From: Ferdinandcohnia salidurans | GTDB taxonomy: Bacteria; Bacillota; Bacilli; Bacillales; Bacillaceae_L | DNA: 64,000 nt | Direction: 5' to 3' | NCBI RefSeq assembly: GCF_042680725.1 | Contig: NZ_JBHUEK010000025.1 | Location: 682,001-746,000 of the forward strand | In this document: positions 16,782 to 26,254 of the stretch, one piece after another | How the letters are laid out: each line of letters opens with the position of its first letter | Numbering within the stretch: position 1 is the first letter of the stretch | Made by a program: the position numbers and the translations under genes | The notes under the pieces: model-generated | The model's database searches: none | What the model saw: the letters and a program-made list of their open reading frames with translations, nothing else | Told to the model about the DNA's origin: nothing

Positions 16782-17901
16782 ACTTAACTCTCCTCTCTTT
16801 TTGACTTACCCAATTATCTCTATGAATGACAACACGCTGATCACTGTTTACCTTAACCATAGCCTTTGTGCTCGATAAACCCTTAATTTCTACTAATTGT
16901 TCAGAAGAATAATTTACTTTTCCTTTTCCGATTATATCTCCTTTAAGGTTTACAACCTCCACAACATCATTGATTCTAAAATCTCCAATTATGTTTGTAA
17001 TACCTGCAGGGAGAAGACTTTTACCATGCCTTAAAATGGCCGCTGCCGCACCCTGGTCCACTTCAATTTTCCCACTTGGGATCGAGTGTAAGGCTAACCA
17101 CTGCTTCGACGTATTCATACTAGGTCGTGAGGAATCTCCAATATACGTTCCATCCCCTTTTCCTGCAAGAATATCGACAAATTTTTCGTCTCCAGAACCA
17201 GATCCAATAAACACTTTTACTCCTAAACCAACAGCTGTCCTTGCTGCCTCAATTTTTGACTTCATTCCTCCAGTGCCTACATTTGACCCTGCTCCAGAAG
17301 CTCCACTTACTAATTCATCGTTAATCTCATTGAGGAAGTTATACCTCTTTGCATTTGGATGTGTTCGTGGATTTTGATCATAGATGCCATTGACATCTGT
17401 TATGATAATTAAAAAGTTAGCATGTACAAGGCCACTTACTAATGCCGATAACATGTCATTATCTCCAAAGTTTAATTCTTCTAATGATACGGAGTCATTC
17501 TCATTAATAATGGGTACAACATTCCGTTTTAGAAGTTCCGATAGAGTTGCATTAGCATTGTTGTACTGATCCTTGTATAGAAAATTTTGTCTTGTTAATA
17601 GTAATTGCGCGGCAACAATACCATGTTTTTTAAATTCTTCCGTATACCCTCTTAGTAGAAGTCCTTGGCCCACTGCTGCGGCTGCTTGCTTACCAGCGAC
17701 AGTCTTAGGGCGGGAAGAATAGCCAAGGTCCATGAATCCAGCCGCAACGGCCCCAGATGAAATGAGAATGACTTCATGCCCAAGTTCTTTTAAACGAGCT
17801 ATCGCATCCACATGTTCTCTAAGCTTATCGTTACTAAGGCCACCATTTTGATTTGTTAAAGAACTGCTCCCTATTTTGACAACAATTCGCTTCTTCTTCA
17901 T
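16774..17901 (-). CDS. proB: Glutamate 5-kinase with C-terminal PUA domain
   Basis: 375 residues from the ATG at 17901, with GGGTGGTG just upstream; a GTG at 17913 is possible but less well placed. The amino-acid kinase core shows KIGSSSLT, ISSGAVAAG, NENDSVS and FGDNDMLSALV, and the PUA domain occupies about the last 90 residues (GAAAAILRHGKSLLPAGIT). It phosphorylates glutamate in the first committed step of proline synthesis. A T-box leader precedes it. Confidence 0.97.
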   Translation of the reverse strand: MKKKRIVVKIGSSSLTNQNGGLSNDKLREHVDAIARLKELGHEVILISSGAVAAGFMDLGYSSRPKTVAGKQAAAAVGQGLLLRGYTEEFKKHGIVAAQLLLTRQNFLYKDQYNNANATLSELLKRNVVPIINENDSVSLEELNFGDNDMLSALVSGLVHANFLIIITDVNGIYDQNPRTHPNAKRYNFLNEINDELVSGASGAGSNVGTGGMKSKIEAARTAVGLGVKVFIGSGSGDEKFVDILAGKGDGTYIGDSSRPSMNTSKQWLALHSIPSGKIEVDQGAAAAILRHGKSLLPAGITNIIGDFRINDVVEVVNLKGDIIGKGKVNYSSEQLVEIKGLSSTKAMVKVNSDQRVVIHRDNWVSQKERRVKYE

Positions 17902-17931
17902 TTCATTCACCACCCATTAAATTCTATAAAA

Positions 17932-18178
17932 AAAGGCCCTTTCATCCCTATAAAAAAGGACGAAAAGACCATGCCTTTCGTGGTACCACCTTTATTGATA
18001 CTAGAATCGCTCTTAGTATCCACTCGAAACCTTTAACGCAGGCAACGGTTAGGTTTTCCCTAACAGTTCAAGGGACAGGTTCAATAGCATTGCAGGTTAT
18101 AAAATCTTTCAGCCCATGGATTTTACTCTCTTTTACCTGAGGACTACTTACTAGTTCCCTCTCATCACTTCTTATTAT
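17932..18178 (-). promoter_or_regulatory. T-box riboswitch leader of proBA
   Basis: The T-box core GGTGGTACCACG is at 17990-17979 on the minus strand. It is followed by a ten-pair terminator stem (CTTTTCGTCC / GGATGAAAGG) and a T7 run next to proB. The 5' part (18178-18010) holds the stem I region. A CCT in GAACCTGTCC near 18080 is a plausible proline specifier codon, but I could not fold the stem to prove it. Known mechanism: uncharged tRNA-Pro pairs with the leader and prevents termination, so proBA is induced by proline shortage. Confidence 0.88.
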
Positions 18179-18180
18179 TA

Positions 18181-18464
18181 AATTAGTCCGTATATAACTT
18201 TTAAATTATAGATTAGGAATATTATGAATCAAATTTATACTTGTGTCAATGGAAGTCAGTATTAATCAAGAATTACCATTTATAAAGGTACCTTTAAATA
18301 CAAAACCTACTAATTGATATTTGAATATAATTGTCATAGCATTTTAATTGACATAAATAATAACATCTATATAATAATTATTATAAACAAGTATTAATTA
18401 TAGATTTATTAGTCAATAATGCTAATAATCTATATTAAATATAATTAATTGGAGGAATTTTATT
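18181..18464 (+). promoter_or_regulatory. ahpCF promoter with PerR box
   Basis: Sigma-A promoter TTGACA (18348-18353), 16-bp spacer, TATAAT (18370-18375). TAATAATTATTATAA at 18372-18386 matches the PerR consensus TTATAATNATTATAA at all but one defined position and covers the -10. Established: PerR-Fe/Mn represses ahpCF until oxidised by peroxide. The rest of the interval is AT-rich with no frame seen. GGAGG precedes the ahpC ATG. Confidence 0.85.
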
Positions 18465-19028
18465 ATGTCACTTATTGGAAAACAAGTAGAACCATTTACA
18501 TTACAAGCTTATAGAAATGGTGATTTCATCGAGGTTACAGAGGAAGACTTAAAAGGTCATTGGAGTATTGTTTGCTTCTACCCTGCTGACTTCACTTTCG
18601 TATGTCCTACTGAATTAGAAGATTTACAAGAACAATACCCAGCATTACAAGATCTTGGTGTTGAAGTATTCTCTGCTTCTAGAGATTCTCATTTCACTCA
18701 CAAAGCATGGCATGATTCTTCAGAAGCAATTGGTAAAATTACTTATACAATGATCGGTGACCCTGCTCACGTACTTTCTCGTCAATTTGATGTATTAGTT
18801 GAAGAACTTGGACAAGCTGACCGTGGTACTTTCATCATTGATCCAGATGGTGTAATCCAAGCTGTTGAAATCAATGCAGACGGTATTGGCCGTGATGCAA
18901 GCACACTTATTAACAAAATTAAAGCTGCACAATATGTACGTAACAACCCTGGTGAGGTTTGCCCTGCTAAGTGGAAAGAAGGAGAAGCAACACTTAAGCC
19001 AAGCCTTGACCTAGTAGGAAAAATCTAA
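18465..19028 (+). CDS. ahpC: Alkyl hydroperoxide reductase, peroxiredoxin subunit
   Basis: 187 residues, a typical 2-Cys peroxiredoxin. The peroxidatic cysteine lies in FYPADFTFVCPTELE (about Cys47) and the resolving cysteine in NPGEVCPAKW (about Cys166). It reduces hydrogen peroxide and organic peroxides in the cytoplasm and is recycled by AhpF, encoded 12 bp downstream. Expected induction by peroxide through the PerR box over its promoter. Confidence 0.98.
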   Translation: MSLIGKQVEPFTLQAYRNGDFIEVTEEDLKGHWSIVCFYPADFTFVCPTELEDLQEQYPALQDLGVEVFSASRDSHFTHKAWHDSSEAIGKITYTMIGDPAHVLSRQFDVLVEELGQADRGTFIIDPDGVIQAVEINADGIGRDASTLINKIKAAQYVRNNPGEVCPAKWKEGEATLKPSLDLVGKI

Positions 19029-19040
19029 GGAGTGCTTTAA

Positions 19041-20621
19041 ATGATACTAGATGCTGATATAAAGCAACAATTAGCTCAATATCTTCAACTTTTAGAAAGC
19101 GATGTGCTACTCAAAGTTAGCGTGGGTTCTGACAGTGTCTCAAAAGATATGCAGGCTCTCGTTGATGAGTTGGCAGAGATGTCTTCTAAAATTAAAGTTG
19201 AGAACGTTCAGTTAGAGAGAACACCTAGCTTTAGCATCAATCGTATCGGCGAGGATTCTGGTATAACATTTGCCGGAATCCCTCTAGGACATGAATTTAC
19301 TTCATTTGTGTTGGCTCTTTTACAAGTAAGTGGAAGAGCTCCGAAGATTGATCAGAAGCTAATTGACCAAATAAAAGAGATCAAAGGTGAATACCACTTT
19401 GAAACTTATGTAAGCTTAAGTTGCCACAACTGCCCTGATGTTGTACAAGCTCTTAACGTGATGAGTGTTCTCAACCCTGGCATCACACATACAATGATTG
19501 ATGGTGCTGCTTTTAAGGAAGAAGTTGAAAGCAAGGATATCATGGCTGTTCCAACTGCTTACTTAAATGGAGAAGTTTTCGGTAATGGACGTATGTCATT
19601 AGAAGAGATTCTTTCAAAAGTTGGCAGCGCACCTGATGCATCAGAATTTGCTAATAAAGATCCATTTGATGTTCTTGTTGTTGGAGGCGGACCAGCAGGT
19701 AGCAGTGCAGCAGTCTATGCAGCGCGTAAAGGTATTCGCACAGGTATTGTTGCTGAACGCTTTGGTGGCCAAATTATGGATACACTTGGCATTGAGAACT
19801 TTATCAGTGTGAAGTACACAGAAGGTCCTAAGCTTGCAGCAAGTCTCGAAGAACATGTAAAAGAATATAATGTTGATATCATGAACCTACAGCGTGCGAA
19901 ACGCATTGAAAAGAAGGACTTAGTTGAAATTGAACTAGAAAACGGTGCTGTATTAAAAAGTAAAACCGTGATTCTTTCAACTGGTGCTCGTTGGCGTAAT
20001 GTTAATGTACCAGGGGAAGCAGAGTTCAAAAACAAAGGTGTCGCATACTGTCCACATTGTGATGGTCCATTGTTTGCTGGCAAAGACGTAGCTGTTATCG
20101 GTGGCGGTAACTCTGGTGTTGAAGCAGCAATAGATCTTGCTGGTATTGTCAAGCATGTAACAGTTATTGAATTTAATTCAGAGCTAAAAGCTGACACTGT
20201 GCTTCAAGATCGTCTTTTCAGTCTTCCAAACGTAACGGTAATTAAGAATGCACAAACAAAAGAAATTACGGGTACTGACAAAGTAAACGGTATTACTTAT
20301 GTTGACCGTGATTCCGGTGAAGAAAAACACATTGAATTACAAGGTGTATTTGTTCAAATTGGTCTTGTACCAAATACCGATTGGCTTGGTGACACAATCG
20401 AACGTAATCGAATGGGTGAGATTGTAGTTGATAACCACGGTGCAACAAGTATTCCTGGTGTATTTGCTGCTGGTGACTGTACAAACAGCCCATATAAGCA
20501 AATCATCATTTCAATGGGATCAGGTGCAACTGCATCATTAAGCGCATTTGACTACCTAATTCGAAACAATTGGGACACAACTACTGATGATTCTAATCAA
20601 AAGAATCTCGTTCATCAATAA
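19041..20621 (+). CDS. ahpF: Alkyl hydroperoxide reductase subunit F (NADH:peroxiredoxin reductase)
   Basis: 526 residues. The N-terminal tandem thioredoxin-like domains carry the redox pair CHNC (about residues 130-133). The FAD domain begins at VVGGGPAGSSAAVYAARKG (near 215), the thioredoxin-reductase-type CPHC is near residue 344, NADH-binding VIGGGNSGVEAA follows, and the C-terminal FAD block FAAGDCTNSPYKQII is present. It passes electrons from NADH to AhpC. Same operon as ahpC. Confidence 0.97.
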   Translation: MILDADIKQQLAQYLQLLESDVLLKVSVGSDSVSKDMQALVDELAEMSSKIKVENVQLERTPSFSINRIGEDSGITFAGIPLGHEFTSFVLALLQVSGRAPKIDQKLIDQIKEIKGEYHFETYVSLSCHNCPDVVQALNVMSVLNPGITHTMIDGAAFKEEVESKDIMAVPTAYLNGEVFGNGRMSLEEILSKVGSAPDASEFANKDPFDVLVVGGGPAGSSAAVYAARKGIRTGIVAERFGGQIMDTLGIENFISVKYTEGPKLAASLEEHVKEYNVDIMNLQRAKRIEKKDLVEIELENGAVLKSKTVILSTGARWRNVNVPGEAEFKNKGVAYCPHCDGPLFAGKDVAVIGGGNSGVEAAIDLAGIVKHVTVIEFNSELKADTVLQDRLFSLPNVTVIKNAQTKEITGTDKVNGITYVDRDSGEEKHIELQGVFVQIGLVPNTDWLGDTIERNRMGEIVVDNHGATSIPGVFAAGDCTNSPYKQIIISMGSGATASLSAFDYLIRNNWDTTTDDSNQKNLVHQ

Positions 20622-20636
20622 TCCTTTTCAATAGTA

Positions 20637-20677
20637 AAAGTCGCTATCAACCTAACTGGTTAATAGCGACTTTTTTA
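20637..20677. terminator. Terminator between ahpF and yjdM
   Basis: AGTCGCTAT / ATAGCGACTT stem with an inner CAACC/GGTTAA pairing and T6. It serves the convergent genes on both sides. Confidence 0.85.
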
Positions 20678-20680
20678 CTT

Positions 20681-21022
20681 TTATATCTTCTTAACAAATT
20701 CAGACTTTAATTTCATCGCACCAAATCCATCAATTTTGCAATCAATATCATGGTCCCCTTCAACTAAGCGAATACTTTTTACCTTCGTACCCTGTTTGAG
20801 TACAGATGAACTCCCTTTTACCTTCAGATCTTTAATTACTGTAACGGTGTCTCCATCAACCAACACATTCCCATTTGCATCCTTGATGACTTTAACGCCT
20901 TCATTAACTTCCTCTTCTTGATTCAATGGCCACTCATAAGCGCATTCTGGGCATACTAGTAATGCTCCATCCTCATACGTATACTCTGAATTACATTTTG
21001 GACAATTAGGCAAATTACTCAT
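20681..21022 (-). CDS. yjdM: YjdM/PhnA-family zinc-ribbon protein
   Basis: 113 residues. The N-terminal zinc ribbon CPKCNSEY-CPECAYEW (residues 7-28) is followed by the conserved PhnA domain (VKDANGNVLVDGDTVTVIKDLKVKG, then CKIDGFGAMKLKSEFVKK). Historically linked to phosphonate use, but the biochemical role is unclear. GGAGG lies upstream of the ATG. It forms a single-gene unit. Confidence 0.92.
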   Translation of the reverse strand: MSNLPNCPKCNSEYTYEDGALLVCPECAYEWPLNQEEEVNEGVKVIKDANGNVLVDGDTVTVIKDLKVKGSSSVLKQGTKVKSIRLVEGDHDIDCKIDGFGAMKLKSEFVKKI

Positions 21023-21102
21023 TTTTCCTCCTATAAAGTTTAATATTTGATATTCCCTATCTTGATTATATCCTTAAAAAAAGGTTATGTTTCTCTATCA
21101 AT

Positions 21103-22581
21103 TTAATGATGCCCCTGATGTTCCCCATTCGTACCGTTAGTAGGAAGTGTTGTTGGCACCTGTGATTCAGTACCGGGTTCTACTAATAAGAATTGGCCCA
21201 TCATGCCGTCATCTTCATGTCGCAATAAATGGCAGTGATACATCAACGGGAAATTAGGGTCAGCATAATTGCCAAATTCCACAACAATTCTTACCTTTGA
21301 ACCATTTGGAATAAAAACAGTATCTTTTCTTCCTCGCTCATACTCTGAAGGTGGCTTATCATTTATGTCTAAAACTCGAAAGGCGGCATTATGAATATGA
21401 AAATTATGCGACCATCCAAAGTTGTTGATCTCCCATATTTCTGTTGCTCCCGCTGGAACAACCTCGTCAATACGATACATATCCATTAACTTGTCATTAA
21501 TCTTATTCTCCATTGTTAACTTGAACTGACGAACTCTAGCATCTTTTGGTGCCTCAATTGGTGGTACGCTTGAAAGTTGCCCAGAGACTTGTGCTGACTC
21601 TTTTAATTCAGAGGCTGCTACTATCTTTAACAAATCGAATTCACCATTATCTAGACCGCTATTCCCACTATAACTATGGAGAATCGTCTCCTCACCCGGC
21701 TCAAATTCTACAACAATTTCTGCACGTTCACCTGGACTTAGCATAAATCGTTCCAAGGTTACTGGCTCTTGAAGGAGGCCTGCATCGTTCCCCACAAGTT
21801 TGAAAGCTCTCCCATCGCTAAAGCCAAAATTGTAGGCTCTTGCATTCGAGCCATTGAGCAATCGAAAACGGACCTGACTCGTTTTAACTTCAAGATAGGG
21901 GTCATACGTACCATTCACAAGTATTTCATCACCAAGTGTACCAAATACTCCCTCTTCATCCTCTGTTAATTGTCCCTCATTCGTAAACAATTTATCTTGT
22001 ATAATGAGTGGAATATCATCTACCCCATATTCAGAAGGAAGTTTTTTTGAATCCTCATCATCGATGATGAACATGCCTGCAAGTCCTTTATATACATGCT
22101 GGGCTGTTTTTCCATGTAAATGAGGATGGTACCATGTGGTTGCAGATGGTTGATCAATCGTCCAATGGGGAGTCCAAGTTTCCCCCGCATCAACCATTTG
22201 GTGGGGACCTCCATCCATTATGGCAGGCAATCTCATACCGTGCCAGTGTAGAGTTGATGGTTCGCTCAAACTATTTACAACATTAAAAGAAACCTTGTCC
22301 CCACGAGAAGCCCTAATCGTTGGACCTAAATAGGTCCCATTGATCCCCCAAGTATCCGCAATCTTACCTGGAAGCAATTCTGTCTCTCCCGTTTGCATGG
22401 TCAATGTAAAGTTTTTTGTACCATCAGCCTCGATTATAGGCTCTACAAGTGGTGGAAGTTTTAATGGCTGTTCAAAGTTTAGCTTTCCCACATTTGTGAC
22501 AATATCTTCTTTACCACAACCTGATAAACTAATCATAATTAACATACTAAAAAGTACAAAAAATCTATTATATGATCTCAA
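21103..22581 (-). CDS. Multicopper oxidase, lipoprotein (CueO/laccase-like)
   Basis: 492 residues. A lipoprotein signal peptide ends at the lipobox LSGC (Cys22), so the enzyme is anchored outside the membrane. Copper ligands are in HWHGMRLP, WYHPHLHGKT, HNFHIHNAAF and the type-1 segment HCHLLRHEDDGMMG. Multicopper oxidases oxidise Cu(I), Mn(II) or phenols using oxygen. A met-rich insert as in CueO is not obvious. It ends in a His-rich tail (GEHQGHH). No copper regulator or pump is next to it, so the physiological substrate is open. Confidence 0.92.
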   Translation of the reverse strand: MRSYNRFFVLFSMLIMISLSGCGKEDIVTNVGKLNFEQPLKLPPLVEPIIEADGTKNFTLTMQTGETELLPGKIADTWGINGTYLGPTIRASRGDKVSFNVVNSLSEPSTLHWHGMRLPAIMDGGPHQMVDAGETWTPHWTIDQPSATTWYHPHLHGKTAQHVYKGLAGMFIIDDEDSKKLPSEYGVDDIPLIIQDKLFTNEGQLTEDEEGVFGTLGDEILVNGTYDPYLEVKTSQVRFRLLNGSNARAYNFGFSDGRAFKLVGNDAGLLQEPVTLERFMLSPGERAEIVVEFEPGEETILHSYSGNSGLDNGEFDLLKIVAASELKESAQVSGQLSSVPPIEAPKDARVRQFKLTMENKINDKLMDMYRIDEVVPAGATEIWEINNFGWSHNFHIHNAAFRVLDINDKPPSEYERGRKDTVFIPNGSKVRIVVEFGNYADPNFPLMYHCHLLRHEDDGMMGQFLLVEPGTESQVPTTLPTNGTNGEHQGHH

Positions 22582-22841
22582 TTTTTCCCTTTACGTCCTC
22601 TCTTACCATACGGTGAATTAATAGTTATACCTTGTTTCTAGCCTATTGTACTACGTTTTTTCTTTATCCATGATGAATCATGATTTTGTCATAAAATCGA
22701 CACAAACATTCCACGCATTTAATACTTCATCAAATGAACCCTATTTGTTTATCGGGATGATGGAAGCATCTGTTAGGCATCTACTTTTCCTTATATGATA
22801 CAATAGTCTAATAGTATTGAGAGCTTCATGGAGGTTTCATA

Positions 22842-23777
22842 ATGAAAGTAAATAAGGGCATATTGTTTGTATTATTGGGTGCTGGATGTTTTGGCTTTAC
22901 ACCGGTTTTTGCGAAATTAGGGTTTAGCTATGGCTACTCACTAGGCCAAATAAATATTGTTCAAATGTTAATTTCATCGATTTTATTATGGTCTATCACT
23001 CTAATTAAACGACCTAGCTTTAAAGGACTTACGAAGAAAAATCTTCCTCTAATCATGGTGACCGGATGTTTTACCGGATTAACTAGTATTTTTTATTATG
23101 GGGCCATGCAATATCTACCTGCTTCATTGGCCATTATTTTAATGTTTCAATTCGTTTGGATTGGAATACTTTTAGAATGGATTTTCAGCAAGGTGAAACC
23201 CGCTCCCATCACTGTTTTGTCCATTTTATTAATATTAATCGGCGTCTTTTTTGCTTCCAATATTATAAATGGCGACATCCAAGGGCTACCACTTAAAGGT
23301 TTCCTTTTTGGTATTTTATCTGCATTTACTTATTCAGGATTTATTTTTTTCAGCGGAAAAGTCGCTGTAGATGTAGACCCATTGGCTCGTACTTCATTAA
23401 TGGCAACCGGGTCAACCATTTTAATCCTGATCATATTCATGCGCGATATTCCATCTGTATTTCCATTAGAGACAAACTTAGTAGTAACAGCCGTTGGTGT
23501 ATCCTTATTTGGTGCAGTCTTTCCTCCACTATTCTTCGCCGTGGGAGCACCATTGGTTTCTGGTGGAATTGCCAATATCCTAACTTCCATCGAGTTACCC
23601 ATCGCCATCCTATCAGCTAGTATTATTTTGTCCGAAACAGTCACACCCCTTCAATGGTTGGGAACAGCCATTATATTAGCAGCGATTGCGTTGAATGAAC
23701 TTGGCGGTAAACTATTTAGAGTCCGAAAGCATAATAAAGAGGTTATATATATCGATAACAACAAACAGCCCCTCTAG
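22842..23777 (+). CDS. EamA-family (drug/metabolite) transporter
   Basis: 311 residues, ten predicted transmembrane segments in two EamA repeats (GCFGFTPVFAKLGF; second repeat from GFLFGILSAFTYSGFIFF), with the conserved ASIILSETVTPLQWLGTAIILAAI ending. It is an inner-membrane metabolite exporter or importer of unknown substrate. GGAGG precedes the ATG, and a strong terminator overlaps the stop codon. Confidence 0.9.
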   Translation: MKVNKGILFVLLGAGCFGFTPVFAKLGFSYGYSLGQINIVQMLISSILLWSITLIKRPSFKGLTKKNLPLIMVTGCFTGLTSIFYYGAMQYLPASLAIILMFQFVWIGILLEWIFSKVKPAPITVLSILLILIGVFFASNIINGDIQGLPLKGFLFGILSAFTYSGFIFFSGKVAVDVDPLARTSLMATGSTILILIIFMRDIPSVFPLETNLVVTAVGVSLFGAVFPPLFFAVGAPLVSGGIANILTSIELPIAILSASIILSETVTPLQWLGTAIILAAIALNELGGKLFRVRKHNKEVIYIDNNKQPL

Positions 23778-23797
23778 CAGGAGCTGTTTGTTTTTTC
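23762..23797 (+). terminator. Terminator of the EamA gene
   Basis: AACAAACAGC / GCTGTTTGTT stem followed by T6; the 5' arm overlaps the last codons of the gene. Confidence 0.85.
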
Positions 23798-23827
23798 TAT
23801 ATAAAGTCTAAATTCCTAAAAGGCCTG

Positions 23828-25081
23828 TTACATAGGTAAGAAATAACCGTTTTCGTCAAACTTCATTTCATGTAGGTCCTCTAATACTTCAATGTTTTCT
23901 TTATCTTTTAATTCATTAAATATAACTTCAGATACATATAGTTCTCCGATATGAAGTGTATTTGGAATCCTAGCAATTCTAGCTTTTTCCGGTGATACAC
24001 CCCAATTCGCACGGAGTGCCGCCTTTAGAGCTTCTTGATCATTATCAAGAATAATTGGGATACTTGCTCGAGCTAAAAATGTACTTGTAATTACATTTTC
24101 ATTCATTGCCTGATAATCAACTTTTTCAAATAAGCGCTTTGTAGTTAAGTCGGCTAAGCCAATTCCCAATGCATTGCCATGACTCGCCTCACTTAAATTT
24201 GAAGCAATGACATATTTAACGCTAGGCTTTTGAGGCTCTTCAACCCCAAGCACCCGGATACGCCCAATAATATTGGTATCCATTCCTGTCCCACTATAGT
24301 TTTTCCCAATCTCGTCAACGACTAAGATATCCATATTTTCGACTGGAAGGCTAGGCATTAACGCAAATGCCTCTTTTAATAATTCTCTTTCACGCTCTTC
24401 AACTCGATCTTTTTCAATAGCCTCGATGATGGCTGTTTCTTCATGCGCGTTTTCAACAATAGCTATACCAAATAAAGTATTTGAATTGGCGATAGCCACT
24501 TTGCCGACCTCAGGCATCATTTCGCTAATTCCTTTAATACCATGTGTATGTAAAGCTAAGGCTTGTTTGTGTTTCCCCATTCCAATTGACGCCATTTTCA
24601 AAACGCCACTCTCAACCTTGTTTTTAAAATCAGTATGAGGCTTAACACGCCCCATAACGATTATTCCATCTGCTTGATAAGCGTTCTTATCAATGTAAAC
24701 TGGGACTCCATCAGAAGTTTTACCCACTTCAACAACATCCATGGATGAACGTATTTCACATCCTGTTGATTCCTCAGTGACGCCTAATCCCTCTAAGACT
24801 TCGATTTGTCCTTCAGCAGTGGCTCCACCATGACTTCCCATTGCTGGGATTATAAATGGAGACGCTCCTCTTTTTTTAATTTCATCTGCAACACTTTTAA
24901 CGATTAATGGAATATTGGCGATTCCTCTACTTCCCACAGTTATTGCAATCTCCATACCTGGCTTAATTTTTTCATCCGCATTTACATGAAGAAATTGCTC
25001 TCCAATCGCTCCTGGGATATCTTTTATACTTTCCGTTTGGAATTTCTGACGTATCTTTGCAACCTTTGGTAAAGTCATCAT
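23828..25081 (-). CDS. LarA-like nickel-pincer (NPN) enzyme, predicted hydroxy-acid racemase/epimerase
   Basis: 417 residues from the ATG at 25081, with AAGGAG six bases upstream; the longer frame to 25144 has no ribosome site. It fits the lactate racemase (DUF2088) superfamily: N-terminal GSRGIANIP and GSHGGAT, then VKPHTDFKNKVESGVLKM and GMGKHKQ, which supply histidines and lysines of the kind that bind Ni and the pincer nucleotide. It is not a canonical LarA, and the neighbours are PdxA2, a DUF1537 kinase and a GntP permease. Epimerisation of a four-carbon sugar acid rather than of lactate is therefore inferred. LarE is encoded 4.6 kb away; LarB and LarC are not in the window. Confidence 0.75.
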   Translation of the reverse strand: MMTLPKVAKIRQKFQTESIKDIPGAIGEQFLHVNADEKIKPGMEIAITVGSRGIANIPLIVKSVADEIKKRGASPFIIPAMGSHGGATAEGQIEVLEGLGVTEESTGCEIRSSMDVVEVGKTSDGVPVYIDKNAYQADGIIVMGRVKPHTDFKNKVESGVLKMASIGMGKHKQALALHTHGIKGISEMMPEVGKVAIANSNTLFGIAIVENAHEETAIIEAIEKDRVEERERELLKEAFALMPSLPVENMDILVVDEIGKNYSGTGMDTNIIGRIRVLGVEEPQKPSVKYVIASNLSEASHGNALGIGLADLTTKRLFEKVDYQAMNENVITSTFLARASIPIILDNDQEALKAALRANWGVSPEKARIARIPNTLHIGELYVSEVIFNELKDKENIEVLEDLHEMKFDENGYFLPM

Positions 25082-25179
25082 CCTTGTCTCCTTTACAGAA
25101 ATACTACTTGTTGATAAAAAATGGTTTGTATACAAAGTCAGCAAGAGATCGTTTGACCTCTTGCTTGATATTCTTCATA

Positions 25180-26184
25180 TTACGCTTTTTTCTTTGGAGC
25201 TAATTCAACTGCCATACGTAGGGCTTCTTTTAATGATTGCTCGTCCGCAATATTTTTACCAGCAATATCAAAAGCCGTCCCATGGTCAACACTTGTACGA
25301 ATAGTTGGAAGACCTACTGTAATATTAACTCCAGCCTCTAGACCTAACACTTTAATTGGTCCATGACCTTGATCGTGATATTGTGCAACAACAATATCAA
25401 AGTCTCCACGTCTAGCTCTAAAGAATAATGTATCTGCTGGAAGTGGTCCTTGAACATTTATTCCTTCTGCTTGCGCTTTTTCAATAGCCGGAACGATCTT
25501 TTCTTCTTCCTCACCATGACCAAAAAGTCCATTCTCACCAGCATGTGGGTTAATTCCACAAACAGCGATTCGAGGAGATTCAATTCCTGCCTTTTGTAAT
25601 GTCTCATGTGCAAGTTTGATAACCGTATATTGACGTTCAGCATTAATCTTATGAATCGCATCAAGAAGTCCAATATGTGTTGTCACATGAATGACTCTTA
25701 ACGCTGGTGCAGAAAGCATCATCGCAAAATCCTTTGTATTTGTTAATTCTGCTAAAATCTCTGTATGGCCCGGATAAATATGGCCTGCTTTATGAAGTGC
25801 TTCTTTATTTAGTGGCGCTGTACAAATCCCTTGAATTTTGCCTTCATTTGCGTATTGAATAGCTCTTTCTAAATAACGGAAAGCTGCATTTCCAGCTTCT
25901 GGTGAAACTTGTCCCCATGGTAAATCTTCAGAAACTAAATCAAGATCGATAATATCAATTGTGCCATATTGGGACTTTGCTTCTTCTGGTTTAGTAATGC
26001 TATTTAATTCAAGATCAATATTTGTTACGTTTAAAGCTCTTTTTAAAATTTTTACGTCGCCTACAACAAATGGACTGCAGTTATCATAAATGTTTTTATC
26101 ATTCAAAGATTTTACGATAATTTCAGGTCCGACACCAGATGGATCTCCCATTGTAATCGCGATACTTGGTTTATAGCTAGTCAT
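25180..26184 (-). CDS. pdxA2: PdxA/PdxA2-family 4-phosphoerythronate/4-hydroxythreonine-4-phosphate dehydrogenase
   Basis: 334 residues, the usual PdxA length. It has the MGDPSGVGPEI start, metal-binding histidines in YPGHTE and THIGL, ICGINPHAGENG-type loop (CGINPHAGENGLFG), QYHDQGHGP and the C-terminal TSVDHGTAFDIAGK. Next to a DUF1537 kinase, members act as PdxA2: they oxidise D-threonate- or D-erythronate-4-phosphate, which decarboxylates to DHAP. It is therefore assigned to sugar-acid catabolism rather than B6 synthesis, from context. AGGAGG precedes the ATG. Confidence 0.88.
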   Translation of the reverse strand: MTSYKPSIAITMGDPSGVGPEIIVKSLNDKNIYDNCSPFVVGDVKILKRALNVTNIDLELNSITKPEEAKSQYGTIDIIDLDLVSEDLPWGQVSPEAGNAAFRYLERAIQYANEGKIQGICTAPLNKEALHKAGHIYPGHTEILAELTNTKDFAMMLSAPALRVIHVTTHIGLLDAIHKINAERQYTVIKLAHETLQKAGIESPRIAVCGINPHAGENGLFGHGEEEEKIVPAIEKAQAEGINVQGPLPADTLFFRARRGDFDIVVAQYHDQGHGPIKVLGLEAGVNITVGLPTIRTSVDHGTAFDIAGKNIADEQSLKEALRMAVELAPKKKA

Positions 26185-26254
26185 ATCTAATTCCTCCTGT
26201 AAATATCTCTAATTTAACATGCAAAAATCAGTCATTATTTCTTTATTTCAGTAC

